In this document: positions 20,516-28,803 of the stretch, one piece after another
How the letters are laid out: the number at the start of each line of letters is the position of its first letter
Numbering within the stretch: position 1 is the stretch's first letter
Made by a program: the position numbers and the translations under genes
Notes under the pieces: generated by a model
The model's database searches: none
What the model saw: the letters and a program-made list of their open reading frames with translations, nothing else
Told to the model about the DNA's origin: nothing
From: Pseudotabrizicola algicola
Lineage (GTDB): Bacteria; Pseudomonadota; Alphaproteobacteria; Rhodobacterales; Rhodobacteraceae
Assembly (NCBI RefSeq): GCF_010915705.1
Contig: NZ_JAAIKE010000010.1
Location: 1-64,000 of the forward strand
DNA: 64,000 bases
Reading direction: 5' to 3'

Positions 20516-21586
20516 ATGCCCGGATCGTCTCAGACCGGTTTGGCGGAAAAGTATCTTGTCGATGACCTGCCGGGCGCCGCGCTCGTCGGGGCGCGGTTGA
20601 ACGGAATTCTGCAGAAGATCGAGGCAGGCGAGACGCTGACCTCCTTGGCGCAGGCGTTTCTGACCTCCGGCGGGCTCAACTCTCTTCTGGCGCTGGCAAC
20701 CGGTCAGATCGATCGCCCTGCCTTCGAGGAGGCTGCGGCGCGCGAGCGATCAACCCGTATCCAAAGCGCGAAGGACGAAGCCGACAGGGTGGCAGCCGAA
20801 CAGGCCCGAAAGGCCGAGGCGATTGATGCCGCGGTCAAGGCGCGCTTCGCTGCAATGGAGAATGACCCCGTGCTGCGCCGGAAGCGCGAAGCCCGCGAGT
20901 TGCGGGATCGGTTCGGGATCGGCTTCATCGAGACCGAGCACTACCCGCGTGCAATGCGGCTGCTGAAGCAGGTGGCAAGCGGTAACCGCCTGGCGCCCGA
21001 AGATGTCGCCTGGCTGTCGACCGAGGCGGTGGACTGCTGGACCGATGCGTTGCAGCAAGCGTGGCATCGGCTGGAAGCCGAAGAGCTCACCAAGGCATGG
21101 GAAGAAAGCCGCGATCCGTGGGATGCCGTAAATGCCAGTGCGCATTGGCGGAAGGCTGATGAACCCCAGCAGGCGTTGGAGGTAACGGAGGCGGCGCTCG
21201 GCAAGGCGGGACGGAGCCCGAAACCGAGATCGGCGCTCTTGACCACGCGCGGAGGCGCGATGCGCGATGCTGGCCGCCTCACCGAAGCCAGGACACTCGG
21301 GCTGGAGGCGCACGAACTGACCCCGGCCGACTTCAGGCCGTGCACGCTGCTTGGCGCTGTCTCGATGGGGCTTGGGGATCTCGCAGCCGGTTACGAGTGG
21401 TATGCGAAAGCCGAGGCACTGGGCGCCGAGCGCCGGGCCATTGACCAGGATCTGCGGGCGCTGCTGATCCGTTCGGAACCCGATGCGCGAGATCGTATCC
21501 GGCACTATCTGCTCGAGCAGGATTCAGAGCGTTTCGCGTGGCTGCGAAATTGGAACCACAAGATCGCCGCGACGCATCGACGATAA
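20516..21586 (+). CDS. Hypothetical protein with TPR-like C-terminus
   Basis: A 356-residue protein of unknown function. The ATG at 20516 (MPGSSQTGLAEKYLVDDL) is preferred over a GTG 14 codons upstream. Residues about 85-115 are a charged helix rich in Ala, Glu and Lys (coiled-coil-like); residues 210-330 are helical repeats resembling tetratricopeptide repeats (KADEPQQALEVTEAALGKAG, then AGRLTEARTLGLEAHELTP). There are no signal peptide, membrane or catalytic motifs. It is in the junction between host and phage genes, so it may be cargo of the element or a remnant of an earlier insertion. Confidence 0.6.
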   Translation: MPGSSQTGLAEKYLVDDLPGAALVGARLNGILQKIEAGETLTSLAQAFLTSGGLNSLLALATGQIDRPAFEEAAARERSTRIQSAKDEADRVAAEQARKAEAIDAAVKARFAAMENDPVLRRKREARELRDRFGIGFIETEHYPRAMRLLKQVASGNRLAPEDVAWLSTEAVDCWTDALQQAWHRLEAEELTKAWEESRDPWDAVNASAHWRKADEPQQALEVTEAALGKAGRSPKPRSALLTTRGGAMRDAGRLTEARTLGLEAHELTPADFRPCTLLGAVSMGLGDLAAGYEWYAKAEALGAERRAIDQDLRALLIRSEPDARDRIRHYLLEQDSERFAWLRNWNHKIAATHRR

Positions 21587-21643
21587 CCTGTGCAGGCGCC
21601 AGTTCATCGCTCGACCCCCGGTCGAGCGGCGAAGGCCACTCGA

Positions 21644-22024
21644 TCAGTCGAACACCCGGCCTGGCTGCTCGTCCCACGGCAGGGACGCCACGAAGCACAG
21701 GTCGTAGATACTGATCGTGCTCGGCTCGCGGTGGACGACCATGCGCTCGAGCACATCGGGCGCGAGCCAGGCGAGGCGCAGGAGGCGGCTGACATAGCGG
21801 TCGGACAGGCCCTCGTCGGCGGCGAGGTCGGCGAGCGTGGCGACGTCGCCGCGTTCCAGCCGCTGCCGCCAGCCCCATGCGCGGCCGATGGCGCGCAGAA
21901 GGTGAGGATCCTGCCCGCGACCCATGGCGGCCTCGACATGCTTCGGCGGCAGGATCCGGGGGCGGCCGCCGCGACGGCGCAGTTCGAGCGGGATGTGGAT
22001 GCGCAGGGTCTCGGGCGCGGGCAT
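21644..22024 (-). CDS. Small helix-turn-helix protein of the recombinase module
   Basis: A 126-residue basic protein with a helix-turn-helix segment in the middle (TLADLAADEGLSDRYVSRLL, about residues 63-82) resembling the ParB/KorB DNA-binding motif. Proteins like this commonly follow the large serine recombinase in alphaproteobacterial prophages and islands, so a role in site selection or directionality is possible but unproven. Its start overlaps the recombinase stop by 1 nt, indicating one leftward operon. Confidence 0.7.
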   Translation of the reverse strand: MPAPETLRIHIPLELRRRGGRPRILPPKHVEAAMGRGQDPHLLRAIGRAWGWRQRLERGDVATLADLAADEGLSDRYVSRLLRLAWLAPDVLERMVVHREPSTISIYDLCFVASLPWDEQPGRVFD

Positions 22025-23346
22025 CAGGCGACCTCCTTCTTCGGCGGGGCCATAAGGGCGGCGATGGCGCCGAGGCCATCATGGCGCAGGTCAATGGCGA
22101 GGCCCGCCTCGCTTACCGTGATGCGCGCGACCAGCAGTTGGACGATGCGCGCCTGCTCGGCCGGGATGAGCGCCTTCCACAGGTCGTCGAACTGCGCCAG
22201 CGCGGCGACAACGGTGGTCTCATCGAGATCGGGGCGGTCCTTCCGCACCGCCCGCGCGGTGCGCGCCGCGACCTCGGGCGTGCGTAGCATCCGGCGGATT
22301 TCGCCGATGACGGCCTCCTCGACCATGGCACCCGGCAACCGCTGGGGCCCGCGCAGCTCGGCCGCTGGGCGCTTCCGGATCACGTCCATCGAGGTGTAGT
22401 AGCAGTACCGCTTGCCCTTCCGCTTGGTGTGGTGGGGCGTCATGGCGGCGCCCGTCTCGGTGAAGATCAGCCCGCGCAGGAGCGCCGGTTGCGCCGTGCG
22501 TGCCACCGCCGCCCGGGCGACACGATTGTTAGCCATGACCTCGTGGACCTCGTCCCACAGCTTCTGGTCGATGATCGCCATGTGCTCGCCGGGATGGACT
22601 TCGTCCTTGTGCACGGCGAGGCCAAGATAGACCTTGTTGTGCAGGAACTTCAGCAGGTAGCCCCGGTCGAACACCGCGCCGCGCTTGGTGCGGATCCCGC
22701 GGGCATGCAGTTCCTTCAGCACCTGCGCGGTAGAGCTGGACCGGGCATAAAGGCGGAAGATCGTCCGGACCTGTTCCGCCTCGGCGGGCTCGATCACCAG
22801 CTTGCGGTCCTTCACCACGTAGCCGAGCGGCACCGGACCGCCCATCCACATCCCCTTCCGGCGCGAGGCCGCGAACTTGTCGCGGATGCGCTCGCCGATC
22901 ACCTCGCGCTCGAACTGCGCGAAGCTGAGCAGGATGTTCAGGGTCAGCCGCCCCATCGACGTCGTGGTGTTGAAGGACTGGGTGACCGACACGAAGGTGA
23001 CGCCGTGACGGTCGAAGATCTCGACCAGCTTCGAGAAGTCCATCAGCGCGCGGCTGAGGCGGTCGATCTTGTAGACCACGACCACGTCGATCAGCCCGGC
23101 CTCGATGTCAGCGATCAGCTGCGTCAGCGCGGGACGGTCCAGCGTGCCGCCAGAGAAGCCGCCATCGTCGTAGCGGTCGCGGAGCGCCACCCAGCCTTCG
23201 GCGCGCTGCGAGGCGATGTAGGCTTCGCAGGCCTCGCGCTGCGCGTCGAGGCTGTTGAACTCCATGTCGAGCCCTTCCTCGCTCGACTTGCGGGTGTAGA
23301 TGGCGCAGCGCAGGCGGCGGACGGGTTCGGGCTTGGCGCGGCTCAT
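22024..23346 (-). CDS. Large serine recombinase (integrase)
   Basis: A 440-residue large serine recombinase, the likely integrase of the element. The resolvase domain has AIYTRKSSEEG with nucleophile Ser about residue 21, the DGGFSGGTLDRP segment, KIDRLSRALMDF and SFNTTTSMGRLTLNILLSFAQFEREVIGERI. A recombinase domain (about 165-270) and a zinc-ribbon/coiled-coil C-terminus follow. The ATG at 23346 (MSRAKPEP) overlaps the DUF2924 stop by 4 nt, so the longer open frame is not used. Serine integrases act without host factors and usually need a partner for excision. Confidence 0.93.
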   Translation of the reverse strand: MSRAKPEPVRRLRCAIYTRKSSEEGLDMEFNSLDAQREACEAYIASQRAEGWVALRDRYDDGGFSGGTLDRPALTQLIADIEAGLIDVVVVYKIDRLSRALMDFSKLVEIFDRHGVTFVSVTQSFNTTTSMGRLTLNILLSFAQFEREVIGERIRDKFAASRRKGMWMGGPVPLGYVVKDRKLVIEPAEAEQVRTIFRLYARSSSTAQVLKELHARGIRTKRGAVFDRGYLLKFLHNKVYLGLAVHKDEVHPGEHMAIIDQKLWDEVHEVMANNRVARAAVARTAQPALLRGLIFTETGAAMTPHHTKRKGKRYCYYTSMDVIRKRPAAELRGPQRLPGAMVEEAVIGEIRRMLRTPEVAARTARAVRKDRPDLDETTVVAALAQFDDLWKALIPAEQARIVQLLVARITVSEAGLAIDLRHDGLGAIAALMAPPKKEVA

Positions 23347-23843
23347 GGGCGGGCTTCCGCGCCATGGGCCAGCCCGAAGAACTTCCACCCGTTCCAGTGA
23401 CTTCCGGTGATCGCGCGCACCGCGGCCGAGAGCGACTTGAAGCGCCGCCCCTGCCATTCGAAGCCGTCGGTCAGCACCGTGACGACCTGCTCCTCACCCT
23501 GCCACTCGCGCACCAGCTTGGTGCCGGGGATCGGGCGGCGGGGATCCGCGATCAGCCGACCCGGCGCGCCCGTGGCGACCTCGGCTGCCAGCGCGTCCAG
23601 CGTGCGCCGCGTCGCGGGCTTGATGCCGCCATGGGCCAGTTCCTGGATGCGATAGCCGATCCGCAGCTCCAGGTTCCCGCGGCTGGCGTTCGGCGCGGGC
23701 TCGCCGAACATGACCCGCCAATTGGCCTGCAGCTCGGGCACCGTCATCGCCTTCAGCGCCGCCAGTTCAGCCAAGACGTCGATCCCATCAGCCTGGCGCG
23801 CAAGCGCGGCCTCTTCGCCTGATTTCCTTGTGTTTTTCCTCAT
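23343..23843 (-). CDS. DUF2924 protein
   Basis: A 166-residue DUF2924 member: LAALKAMTVPELQANWRVMFG at the N-terminus, GNLELRIGYRIQELAHGG in the middle and the C-terminal GTKLVREWQGEEQVVTVLTD and RRFKSLSAAVRAITGSHWNG. The last part resembles the DNA-binding RAMA-like fold predicted for many phage proteins. It is nearly always encoded just upstream of a serine recombinase, as here (4-nt overlaps on both sides). Its function is unknown; it is possibly a recombinase accessory factor. Confidence 0.88.
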   Translation of the reverse strand: MRKNTRKSGEEAALARQADGIDVLAELAALKAMTVPELQANWRVMFGEPAPNASRGNLELRIGYRIQELAHGGIKPATRRTLDALAAEVATGAPGRLIADPRRPIPGTKLVREWQGEEQVVTVLTDGFEWQGRRFKSLSAAVRAITGSHWNGWKFFGLAHGAEARP

Positions 23844-24058
23844 GCCTCGTCTCCAACTCGGTTTTGCACCTGTCTCCGACGACGGCGTCTGAGGGCGAGA
23901 ATGTCCAGCGAACTGACTCCGTCGAGCGGAGAATTCTCGTTCGTTTCCCGTGCGTTGGTGCGCGCGATAGCGCTGGCGAGGATGGCGGCCAATTCCGCAA
24001 GCCGCTCATCAGTCGTGAGCGTCTCGGCAGGCGGCGCGAAGGCGATGTCGTCTTGCAT
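23840..24058 (-). CDS. Short hypothetical protein of the recombinase operon
   Basis: A 72-residue protein with an acidic/helical first half (MQDDIAFAPPAETLTTDERL) and a strongly basic stretch (ILALRRRRRRQVQNRV) near the C-terminus. It is the first gene of the leftward operon leading to DUF2924 and the recombinase, coupled by a 4-nt overlap. Proteins of similar size and position occur in related elements. No function is assigned. Confidence 0.6.
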   Translation of the reverse strand: MQDDIAFAPPAETLTTDERLAELAAILASAIARTNARETNENSPLDGVSSLDILALRRRRRRQVQNRVGDEA

Positions 24059-24277
24059 GGGGAGTGAACCTCCTGAGGCGGTTTGCTCCGTGTTGGCCGG
24101 TCGCGGCGAGGGAATTCAAGTCAAAACAAGGGGTTGTCGTAGGAGCGCGTAAGCAGGCGAAATCGACAGCGCACGAGCACATCGCTCGTCGAGAGATCCG
24201 GATCACTATGCGGGTCGCCAAGAAAGAATCTCCGATATGCCCGGTATTCAGAAATGCGACGTGCTATGCCTCATCAG

Positions 24278-26068
24278 CTATCTGGATAGAGCGTCGGGCT
24301 CTGGGACGTGTTTCCTCAAGTCGCCACCCGTCACCCCAATGGCTTCGGCTACGTTCTCAATCATCTGCGCTGCCTGCTGAATATGCGGCACTGTTCGGTC
24401 AATCCCGATCCTAACGTAGCAGTCTTCGATGTCTGAACTAGAGAGGTGCGCGTCTGCACCGCGCAGATCATAAATGCCAAAGAGGGGGCTCATTCTGCGA
24501 TACGCATAGCCTTCTTCTGTGTATTTTGCGAGTAAGCGCTGCAAAAGTTTGAGCGTGCCCAAATCGGATTTTCCCCCATCGATCGCCCTAACGAGACTGG
24601 CCTTATTGATCCGCTCAATGGAATATTTCACAATATCTTTCGCCAGAGAGCGAAGCCCATGTTCGTCAAGCCCGCGAAACCTATGAATTCTTTCTGAAAG
24701 ATCAGATACTTCATGGTGGTCTCGTAACAGTGACTCACCGAATTTCTTCATAAAGACGTGGTCTAGCCATGATACGGCGCTCTGGATAAGGAATTCGGGT
24801 GACTTCGTGTTAGCCGGCTTGCATGCCATCTGTGCTTCCAGGAGCTCCGAGGCTACACCCCCATCTGGTCTGCAGTTGTGGGCAACCCATATCCGCCGTT
24901 CCCATAGCGGCTTGCGCGCAACATCGTATGCATAAGCATTAACCAAACCAAGTTTATTGACGCCAAAATGAAGCGGCGTACTTGGAGAAGGCGATACGCC
25001 ACCTGTGTCTCTCGTGTACCACCTTAGATTACCCCCACGCCTCGAGAGCAGTGCAGTGACTACATCGGGTTTGAACCACAGGTACTTCCCCACCTCTTCA
25101 ACATTCAACGTTTCGAGATCAACACGTCCTCCGTCACCGTCAGGCTGAACCATAAGCGTCTCTTTAGGCTCATTGAATCCTACTCGGCAGGACGCCGCTG
25201 CGGGCTCGATCCATTCTCCGCGCCACATCTCGCCGCTTACCAGGAAGCGGCCTCCTTCGACACCACGCACGCCGCTGGTTGACTCAGTTGCCGTGGCTTC
25301 GTCATCATTACCAGAAAAGTCCGGAACCTCTTCATCGGGGTCGACATCCGTTCGCCAAGCCTTGAAGACGGCCCAAGTTGTCCCGGGGAAATCGCCTGAC
25401 GCATCGATTTCGTGGCATCTAACCTCGCACGAATAATTCTTCTCTGAGACAAGCGAGAAATCGCTCGGCCATCCAAATTGGGGGTCCTTGTCGAGTATCG
25501 CGCGACGTTGTCGATAATAGTAAAGCCGGAGGGCGGCTTTCCGCGCAGCCAAATAATCCTTCAAGTACTCTGCGCGAACTTCGACGAACTTTATCTCGGC
25601 ACTACCGTCCCTTTTGACCTTGATGACCTCTTCATAACCCTCACTCGGACGAAGCCAAGAATCTCCTTCTTCGATAAGACCATAGGCCATGATGAAGTCT
25701 TGATTAATGGAAACTTGCCTTGGGTGCATAGCATTAATGTATTGACTGAGCACGAGCCGGAACCCGAGCCTCCCGGCTGGTCCATCGTGAAACGCTTCTG
25801 CTTCACAGTAAGTCCCATCATCGGTTAGGTATGGAATCGTGTTGTCTTGCGACCAATAGTGCCATTCCAGATCGTCTGCTTCATTTCGTCTATCATTGAA
25901 AATTACCGCAGAGCCCACTGCAAACGTCTCTTCGATGTGGCCTATCTCTGGATATTCCAGATGCTTTTTTGGAAAGATAATTCCGTAGATGGGGATCCAG
26001 ACCGCACGAGAGAACTGCCGCCGCCTATGGTCGCGCAATTCGAACCATTCTTTGCTCAGTTCTTCCAT
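24278..26068 (-). CDS. Large uncharacterised protein with a HEPN-type motif; candidate defence gene
   Basis: A 596-residue protein I cannot assign to a named family. The N-terminal two thirds are mixed alpha/beta with many aromatic residues; the last about 130 residues are helical and contain YDLRGADAHLSS, an R-x4-H motif (Arg536, His541) as in HEPN ribonucleases of toxin and abortive-infection systems. Base and codon use are clearly more AT-rich than the phage genes on both sides, pointing to separate acquisition. The ATG at 26068 has GAGG about nine bases upstream. It sits alone between the integrase operon and the repressor gene, a usual site for prophage cargo. A defence or superinfection-exclusion role is inference. 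Confidence 0.6.
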   Translation of the reverse strand: MEELSKEWFELRDHRRRQFSRAVWIPIYGIIFPKKHLEYPEIGHIEETFAVGSAVIFNDRRNEADDLEWHYWSQDNTIPYLTDDGTYCEAEAFHDGPAGRLGFRLVLSQYINAMHPRQVSINQDFIMAYGLIEEGDSWLRPSEGYEEVIKVKRDGSAEIKFVEVRAEYLKDYLAARKAALRLYYYRQRRAILDKDPQFGWPSDFSLVSEKNYSCEVRCHEIDASGDFPGTTWAVFKAWRTDVDPDEEVPDFSGNDDEATATESTSGVRGVEGGRFLVSGEMWRGEWIEPAAASCRVGFNEPKETLMVQPDGDGGRVDLETLNVEEVGKYLWFKPDVVTALLSRRGGNLRWYTRDTGGVSPSPSTPLHFGVNKLGLVNAYAYDVARKPLWERRIWVAHNCRPDGGVASELLEAQMACKPANTKSPEFLIQSAVSWLDHVFMKKFGESLLRDHHEVSDLSERIHRFRGLDEHGLRSLAKDIVKYSIERINKASLVRAIDGGKSDLGTLKLLQRLLAKYTEEGYAYRRMSPLFGIYDLRGADAHLSSSDIEDCYVRIGIDRTVPHIQQAAQMIENVAEAIGVTGGDLRKHVPEPDALSR

Positions 26069-26181
26069 TCCACCACCTCAAGCGCCATTCTGATTCTGAT
26101 AGCATGCAGGAACTCTTCAAAGCAGATCAAACGCAAGTTCGCGCCTCCTGGAAGAGCCATCCGAGCGAGCACGCCACTTGA

Positions 26182-26913
26182 TCAATGCCGCGTCGCCCCA
26201 CGAACCATTACATCCGTCTCCAGTTGCAGTGCCGCCCGCCAGAGCGGGGTTTTCATGAACACGGCCTCCTCGAAGCGATAGTTGGCCGTGCCGCGTCCCT
26301 GCTGCAGCAGCCCCGCCCAGCAGAGCGGGCGCAGCACCTGGATGTAGAGCTGGCCCATCACCTCGTCGTAGCACGGGAGCGGCCCCCTCTCGGGCTCGCC
26401 GAAGAGCACGCGGCGGAGGTGGGCGCCGGTGGCGCCGTCCTCGGTTTCGACGTTCAGCACGTTCAGGAACACGTCCCAGTTGCCAAGGATCGGCGCGTCG
26501 TCGAAGCGCGACATGCTGGCGTGGTTGTTCCGGAACAGGAAGAACGGGACGACCGTGCCGAAGATCCGACCGGGATGGCCGACCAGCGCCTGGCCTGCCT
26601 TGGTCAGGCGGAACTCTCCCTTGTAGTGCCGGCCGAGCTTCATCGCGATCATCAGGTCGTGCAGCACCATGAGCGGGGCGAAGTCAGGCTCGTTCAGCAC
26701 CTTGTTGACGGCGAAGAGGTCCGCCTCGGTGTGGCCGGGCCAGTCGAACTCGGCCGCGGCCCAGTGCACGAAGACCCGCTTGAATGCTTTGGACGGCGTC
26801 AGGGGGATGCCGCCATGCCCGCCGATCCAGGCGAAGGTCTTCTCGATCCCTCGCACCAGCGGTGAGTGCTCCAGCGCCGGATCCGTATCGTCGAGCTCCC
26901 GAAACGCAATCAC
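26182..26913 (-). CDS. Conserved hypothetical prophage protein
   Basis: A 243-residue GC-rich protein with no named family that I can recall. Segments such as GGHGGIPLTPSKAFKRVFVHW and the LTKAGQALVGHPGRIFG region, which looks like a winged-helix end, are well ordered. Similar proteins occur in rhizobial and Rhodobacter genomes beside regulatory genes. It starts 1 nt after the stop of the S24 repressor gene and therefore shares its leftward transcript, which makes expression in the lysogen likely. Confidence 0.6.
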   Translation of the reverse strand: MIAFRELDDTDPALEHSPLVRGIEKTFAWIGGHGGIPLTPSKAFKRVFVHWAAAEFDWPGHTEADLFAVNKVLNEPDFAPLMVLHDLMIAMKLGRHYKGEFRLTKAGQALVGHPGRIFGTVVPFFLFRNNHASMSRFDDAPILGNWDVFLNVLNVETEDGATGAHLRRVLFGEPERGPLPCYDEVMGQLYIQVLRPLCWAGLLQQGRGTANYRFEEAVFMKTPLWRAALQLETDVMVRGATRH

Positions 26914-26914
26914 C

Positions 26915-27592
26915 TCAGATCTCCCGCGCGAACCAACGGATGCGGCCGACGATGTGGATCTCGTCGGCCGTTCTTTCGTATTCGGGGTAGTGCTTGTTGT
27001 CGGAGATGACGCGCACCGCGGGCGGGTCGCTGTTCGGGATGTGCTCGAGCCGCTTGGCCACCAGCCCCATCCCGTCGTCCAGAACGAAGATGCCGGGCGG
27101 GTTGGGGGCGCGGCGGGTCATGTCGACCAGCACCGCGTCGCCGCTCAGCAGTGTCGGCGCCATGCTGTCGCCCTCCACATGCATGATGCGCAGCTGCGAC
27201 GGGCTGGCCTTCAGGCTGTTCCGGATCCAGGAGCGGCGGAAGTGATAGACGCGGCCGGGGGTGTCGCCGTCCTCGGTGACGACCGCGCCGCCGCCCATCG
27301 CGGGGCGCGGGGTGGCGTGCGCGATGGCCACGAAGGCATCGTCGGGATTGTTCACGAAGGGGGGCGTGCCCTCGACCTCGCCGATGCCGTGGATCAGCCA
27401 GTCGCGCTCCACCTTCAGCACGCGGGCGACCTCGGCCAGCCGGTCGATGCCGGGGCGGGTGGAGCGGCCGCGCAGGATGTCGTAGACGAAGGAACGGTTC
27501 ACGCCGGCCATCTCGGCGACATGGGCAGGCGTCAGGCCGAGCTGATGGGCGCGGGCCCGCAGGCGGTCGGCCAGGGTATGCTGCTCGGTCAT
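26915..27592 (-). CDS. Phage repressor (XRE HTH + S24 peptidase-like)
   Basis: A 225-residue CI/LexA-like repressor. Residues 5-65 form an XRE helix-turn-helix (HVAEMAGVNRSFVYDILRGR); residues about 130-225 are an S24 signal-peptidase-like autocleavage domain with MHVEGDSMAPTLLSGDAVLVD (catalytic Ser in G-D-S-M) and MGLVAKRLE (catalytic Lys). It should keep the prophage silent and self-cleave when RecA is activated. The ATG at 27592 is used; the open frame upstream of it covers the operator region and is discarded. It is divergent from the early genes. Confidence 0.92.
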   Translation of the reverse strand: MTEQHTLADRLRARAHQLGLTPAHVAEMAGVNRSFVYDILRGRSTRPGIDRLAEVARVLKVERDWLIHGIGEVEGTPPFVNNPDDAFVAIAHATPRPAMGGGAVVTEDGDTPGRVYHFRRSWIRNSLKASPSQLRIMHVEGDSMAPTLLSGDAVLVDMTRRAPNPPGIFVLDDGMGLVAKRLEHIPNSDPPAVRVISDNKHYPEYERTADEIHIVGRIRWFAREI

Positions 27593-27603
27593 GTTTTCCC
27601 CAA

Positions 27604-27636
27604 GGATATGTGGATGAAATAGGATAAAACAGGATT
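27604..27636. repeat. Four GGAT repeats in the repressor operator region
   Basis: GGAT occurs at 27604, 27612, 27622 and 27632, spaced 8, 10 and 10 bases, so the copies lie nearly on one face of the helix. They overlap the -10 box of the repressor promoter and are therefore candidate operator half-sites for the repressor or an opposing regulator. Confidence 0.4.
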
Positions 27637-27652
27637 GATGCGGACCCGTCAA
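27624..27652 (-). promoter_or_regulatory. Predicted repressor promoter
   Basis: On the minus strand TTGACG (27652 to 27647), a 17-nt spacer and TTTTAT (27629 to 27624) fit a sigma-70 promoter that would start about 25 nt before the repressor ATG. It overlaps the rightward promoter head-on. Confidence 0.5.
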
Positions 27653-27663
27653 GCGATTAGAAC
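27635..27663 (+). promoter_or_regulatory. Predicted early rightward promoter
   Basis: TTGATG (27635-27640), 17 nt and TAGAAC (27658-27663) would drive the 227-residue early gene at 27702. Each hexamer matches four or five of six consensus bases. It overlaps the repressor promoter over almost its whole length, so the two should be mutually exclusive. Confidence 0.45.
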
Positions 27664-27701
27664 AAAACCTAAACAATCGCGCATGGGAATCGGGGGTCCG
27701 G

Positions 27702-28385
27702 ATGGAGATCGAGAAGTCGTATTTCACCCTGCCGGAGATCCTCGAGCGCTGGTCCATGTCCGAGGCGGACCTCGTCTACCTCGCCGAGAACGACCAGCTG
27801 CGACTGTCGATCCGGGTGTTCAACCTGGCCGTCGAGCTCGGCGATTACGAGGAGACGCCGGAGGGGGAGCGATTCTCCGTGCCCTTCGAGCGCGGCCCGT
27901 TCAATGGGCTGCTCGACCTCCACGCCCATGACGTCTTCCAGCTTTTCCGGCATGGCGAGGTGAAGCTCAGCAGCTTCCGCTCGCACAAGGCCGACTATGC
28001 CTGCCTGAGAGGGGAGCGAGAGCTCATCACCGTGCGGCAGCGCGATCTTTTCCTTCGGCGCGAAGAGCGCGATCGCTTTGAAGCAGAAACAGGATTTGCC
28101 GGTGCGGCCACCGGTCCGCGTCCAGGCGCGTTCCATGCCTCGGCCGACTACCAGGACGTCCGCTGCAACGGACAGCACTTCCGACTGGGTGCGATCCAGG
28201 CGCAGGTCGTGCGCGCGCTGCACGAGGCTGCTGGGCGAGGCGAGCCCTGGCAGAGCGGTAAGGCGATCCTCGCCGCCGCGGGCTCGCGCAGCCTCAAGAT
28301 GTCCGATGTCTTCAAGTCGAAGAAGAACTGGCGCTTGCTGATCGAGTCGGACGGCCGCGGCGCCTATCGCCTGCTCGGGCTCTGA
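27702..28385 (+). CDS. Early phage protein, unknown function
   Basis: A 227-residue protein, first gene rightward from the lysogeny switch. Residues 5-40 (YFTLPEILERWSMSEADLVY) resemble a MerR/excisionase-like helix-turn-helix, followed by a beta-rich middle with VPFERGPFNGLLDLHAHDVF. The C-terminal 70 residues resemble a winged-helix domain (FRLGAIQAQVVRALHEAAGRG through WRLLIESDGRGAYRLLG). This suggests a Cro-like or anti-repressor regulator, but no family name can be given. Confidence 0.6.
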   Translation: MEIEKSYFTLPEILERWSMSEADLVYLAENDQLRLSIRVFNLAVELGDYEETPEGERFSVPFERGPFNGLLDLHAHDVFQLFRHGEVKLSSFRSHKADYACLRGERELITVRQRDLFLRREERDRFEAETGFAGAATGPRPGAFHASADYQDVRCNGQHFRLGAIQAQVVRALHEAAGRGEPWQSGKAILAAAGSRSLKMSDVFKSKKNWRLLIESDGRGAYRLLGL

Positions 28386-28450
28386 GCCCGCGTCATCCCG
28401 CCCCTCCGCGCGCCCTCCCGATCCCTGCGGTGGGATGCGCCGGGGGATGA

Positions 28451-28472
28451 GTGGGGGATGACGATCCCCCAC
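28451..28472. other. Perfect 9-bp hairpin among GGGATG repeats
   Basis: GTGGGGGAT and ATCCCCCAC are perfect inverted repeats around GACG. Around it GGGATG/CATCCC recurs at 28394, 28432, 28444, 28455 and 28542. No U-tract follows on the plus strand, so it is either a factor-binding site or a Rho-assisted terminator between the 27702 gene and the next operon. Confidence 0.45.
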
Positions 28473-28596
28473 AGAGCCGTTCTCCCTTGGATTGAAAGGC
28501 TCCTTACGATCCCCCTCCGTATCCCACTCCAATCCTGACGACATCCCCTCGCGGGATTTCGCATCGTCTCCTGGCAAACGACACCGGGAGACGACG

Positions 28597-28803
28597 ATGC
28601 AGCAGAAGACCTGCCTCACACAGAAGGAGCTCGCGCGGCGCTGGACGATCTCGCACCGCACGCTCGAGCGCTGGCGATGGGCCGGGGAAGGCCCCGCCTA
28701 CATGAAACTCGGCGGCCGGGTGGTCTACCGGCTCGAGGACATCCTGGCCTTCGAGAAAGACCAGCTTACGCACACCGCCGACAGCGCGCGGGGGGCGGCA
28801 TGA
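28597..28803 (+). CDS. Excisionase-like HTH protein
   Basis: A 68-residue MerR-type helix-turn-helix protein of the Xis/AlpA class. KELARRWTISHRTLERWRWAG is the recognition helix region and MKLGGRVVYRLEDILAFE the wing. Such proteins bend DNA at attachment sites or act as transcription activators. The ATG at 28597 follows GGGAGACGACG; the longer open frame lacks a binding site. The stop overlaps the next start (ATGA). Confidence 0.82.
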   Translation: MQQKTCLTQKELARRWTISHRTLERWRWAGEGPAYMKLGGRVVYRLEDILAFEKDQLTHTADSARGAA

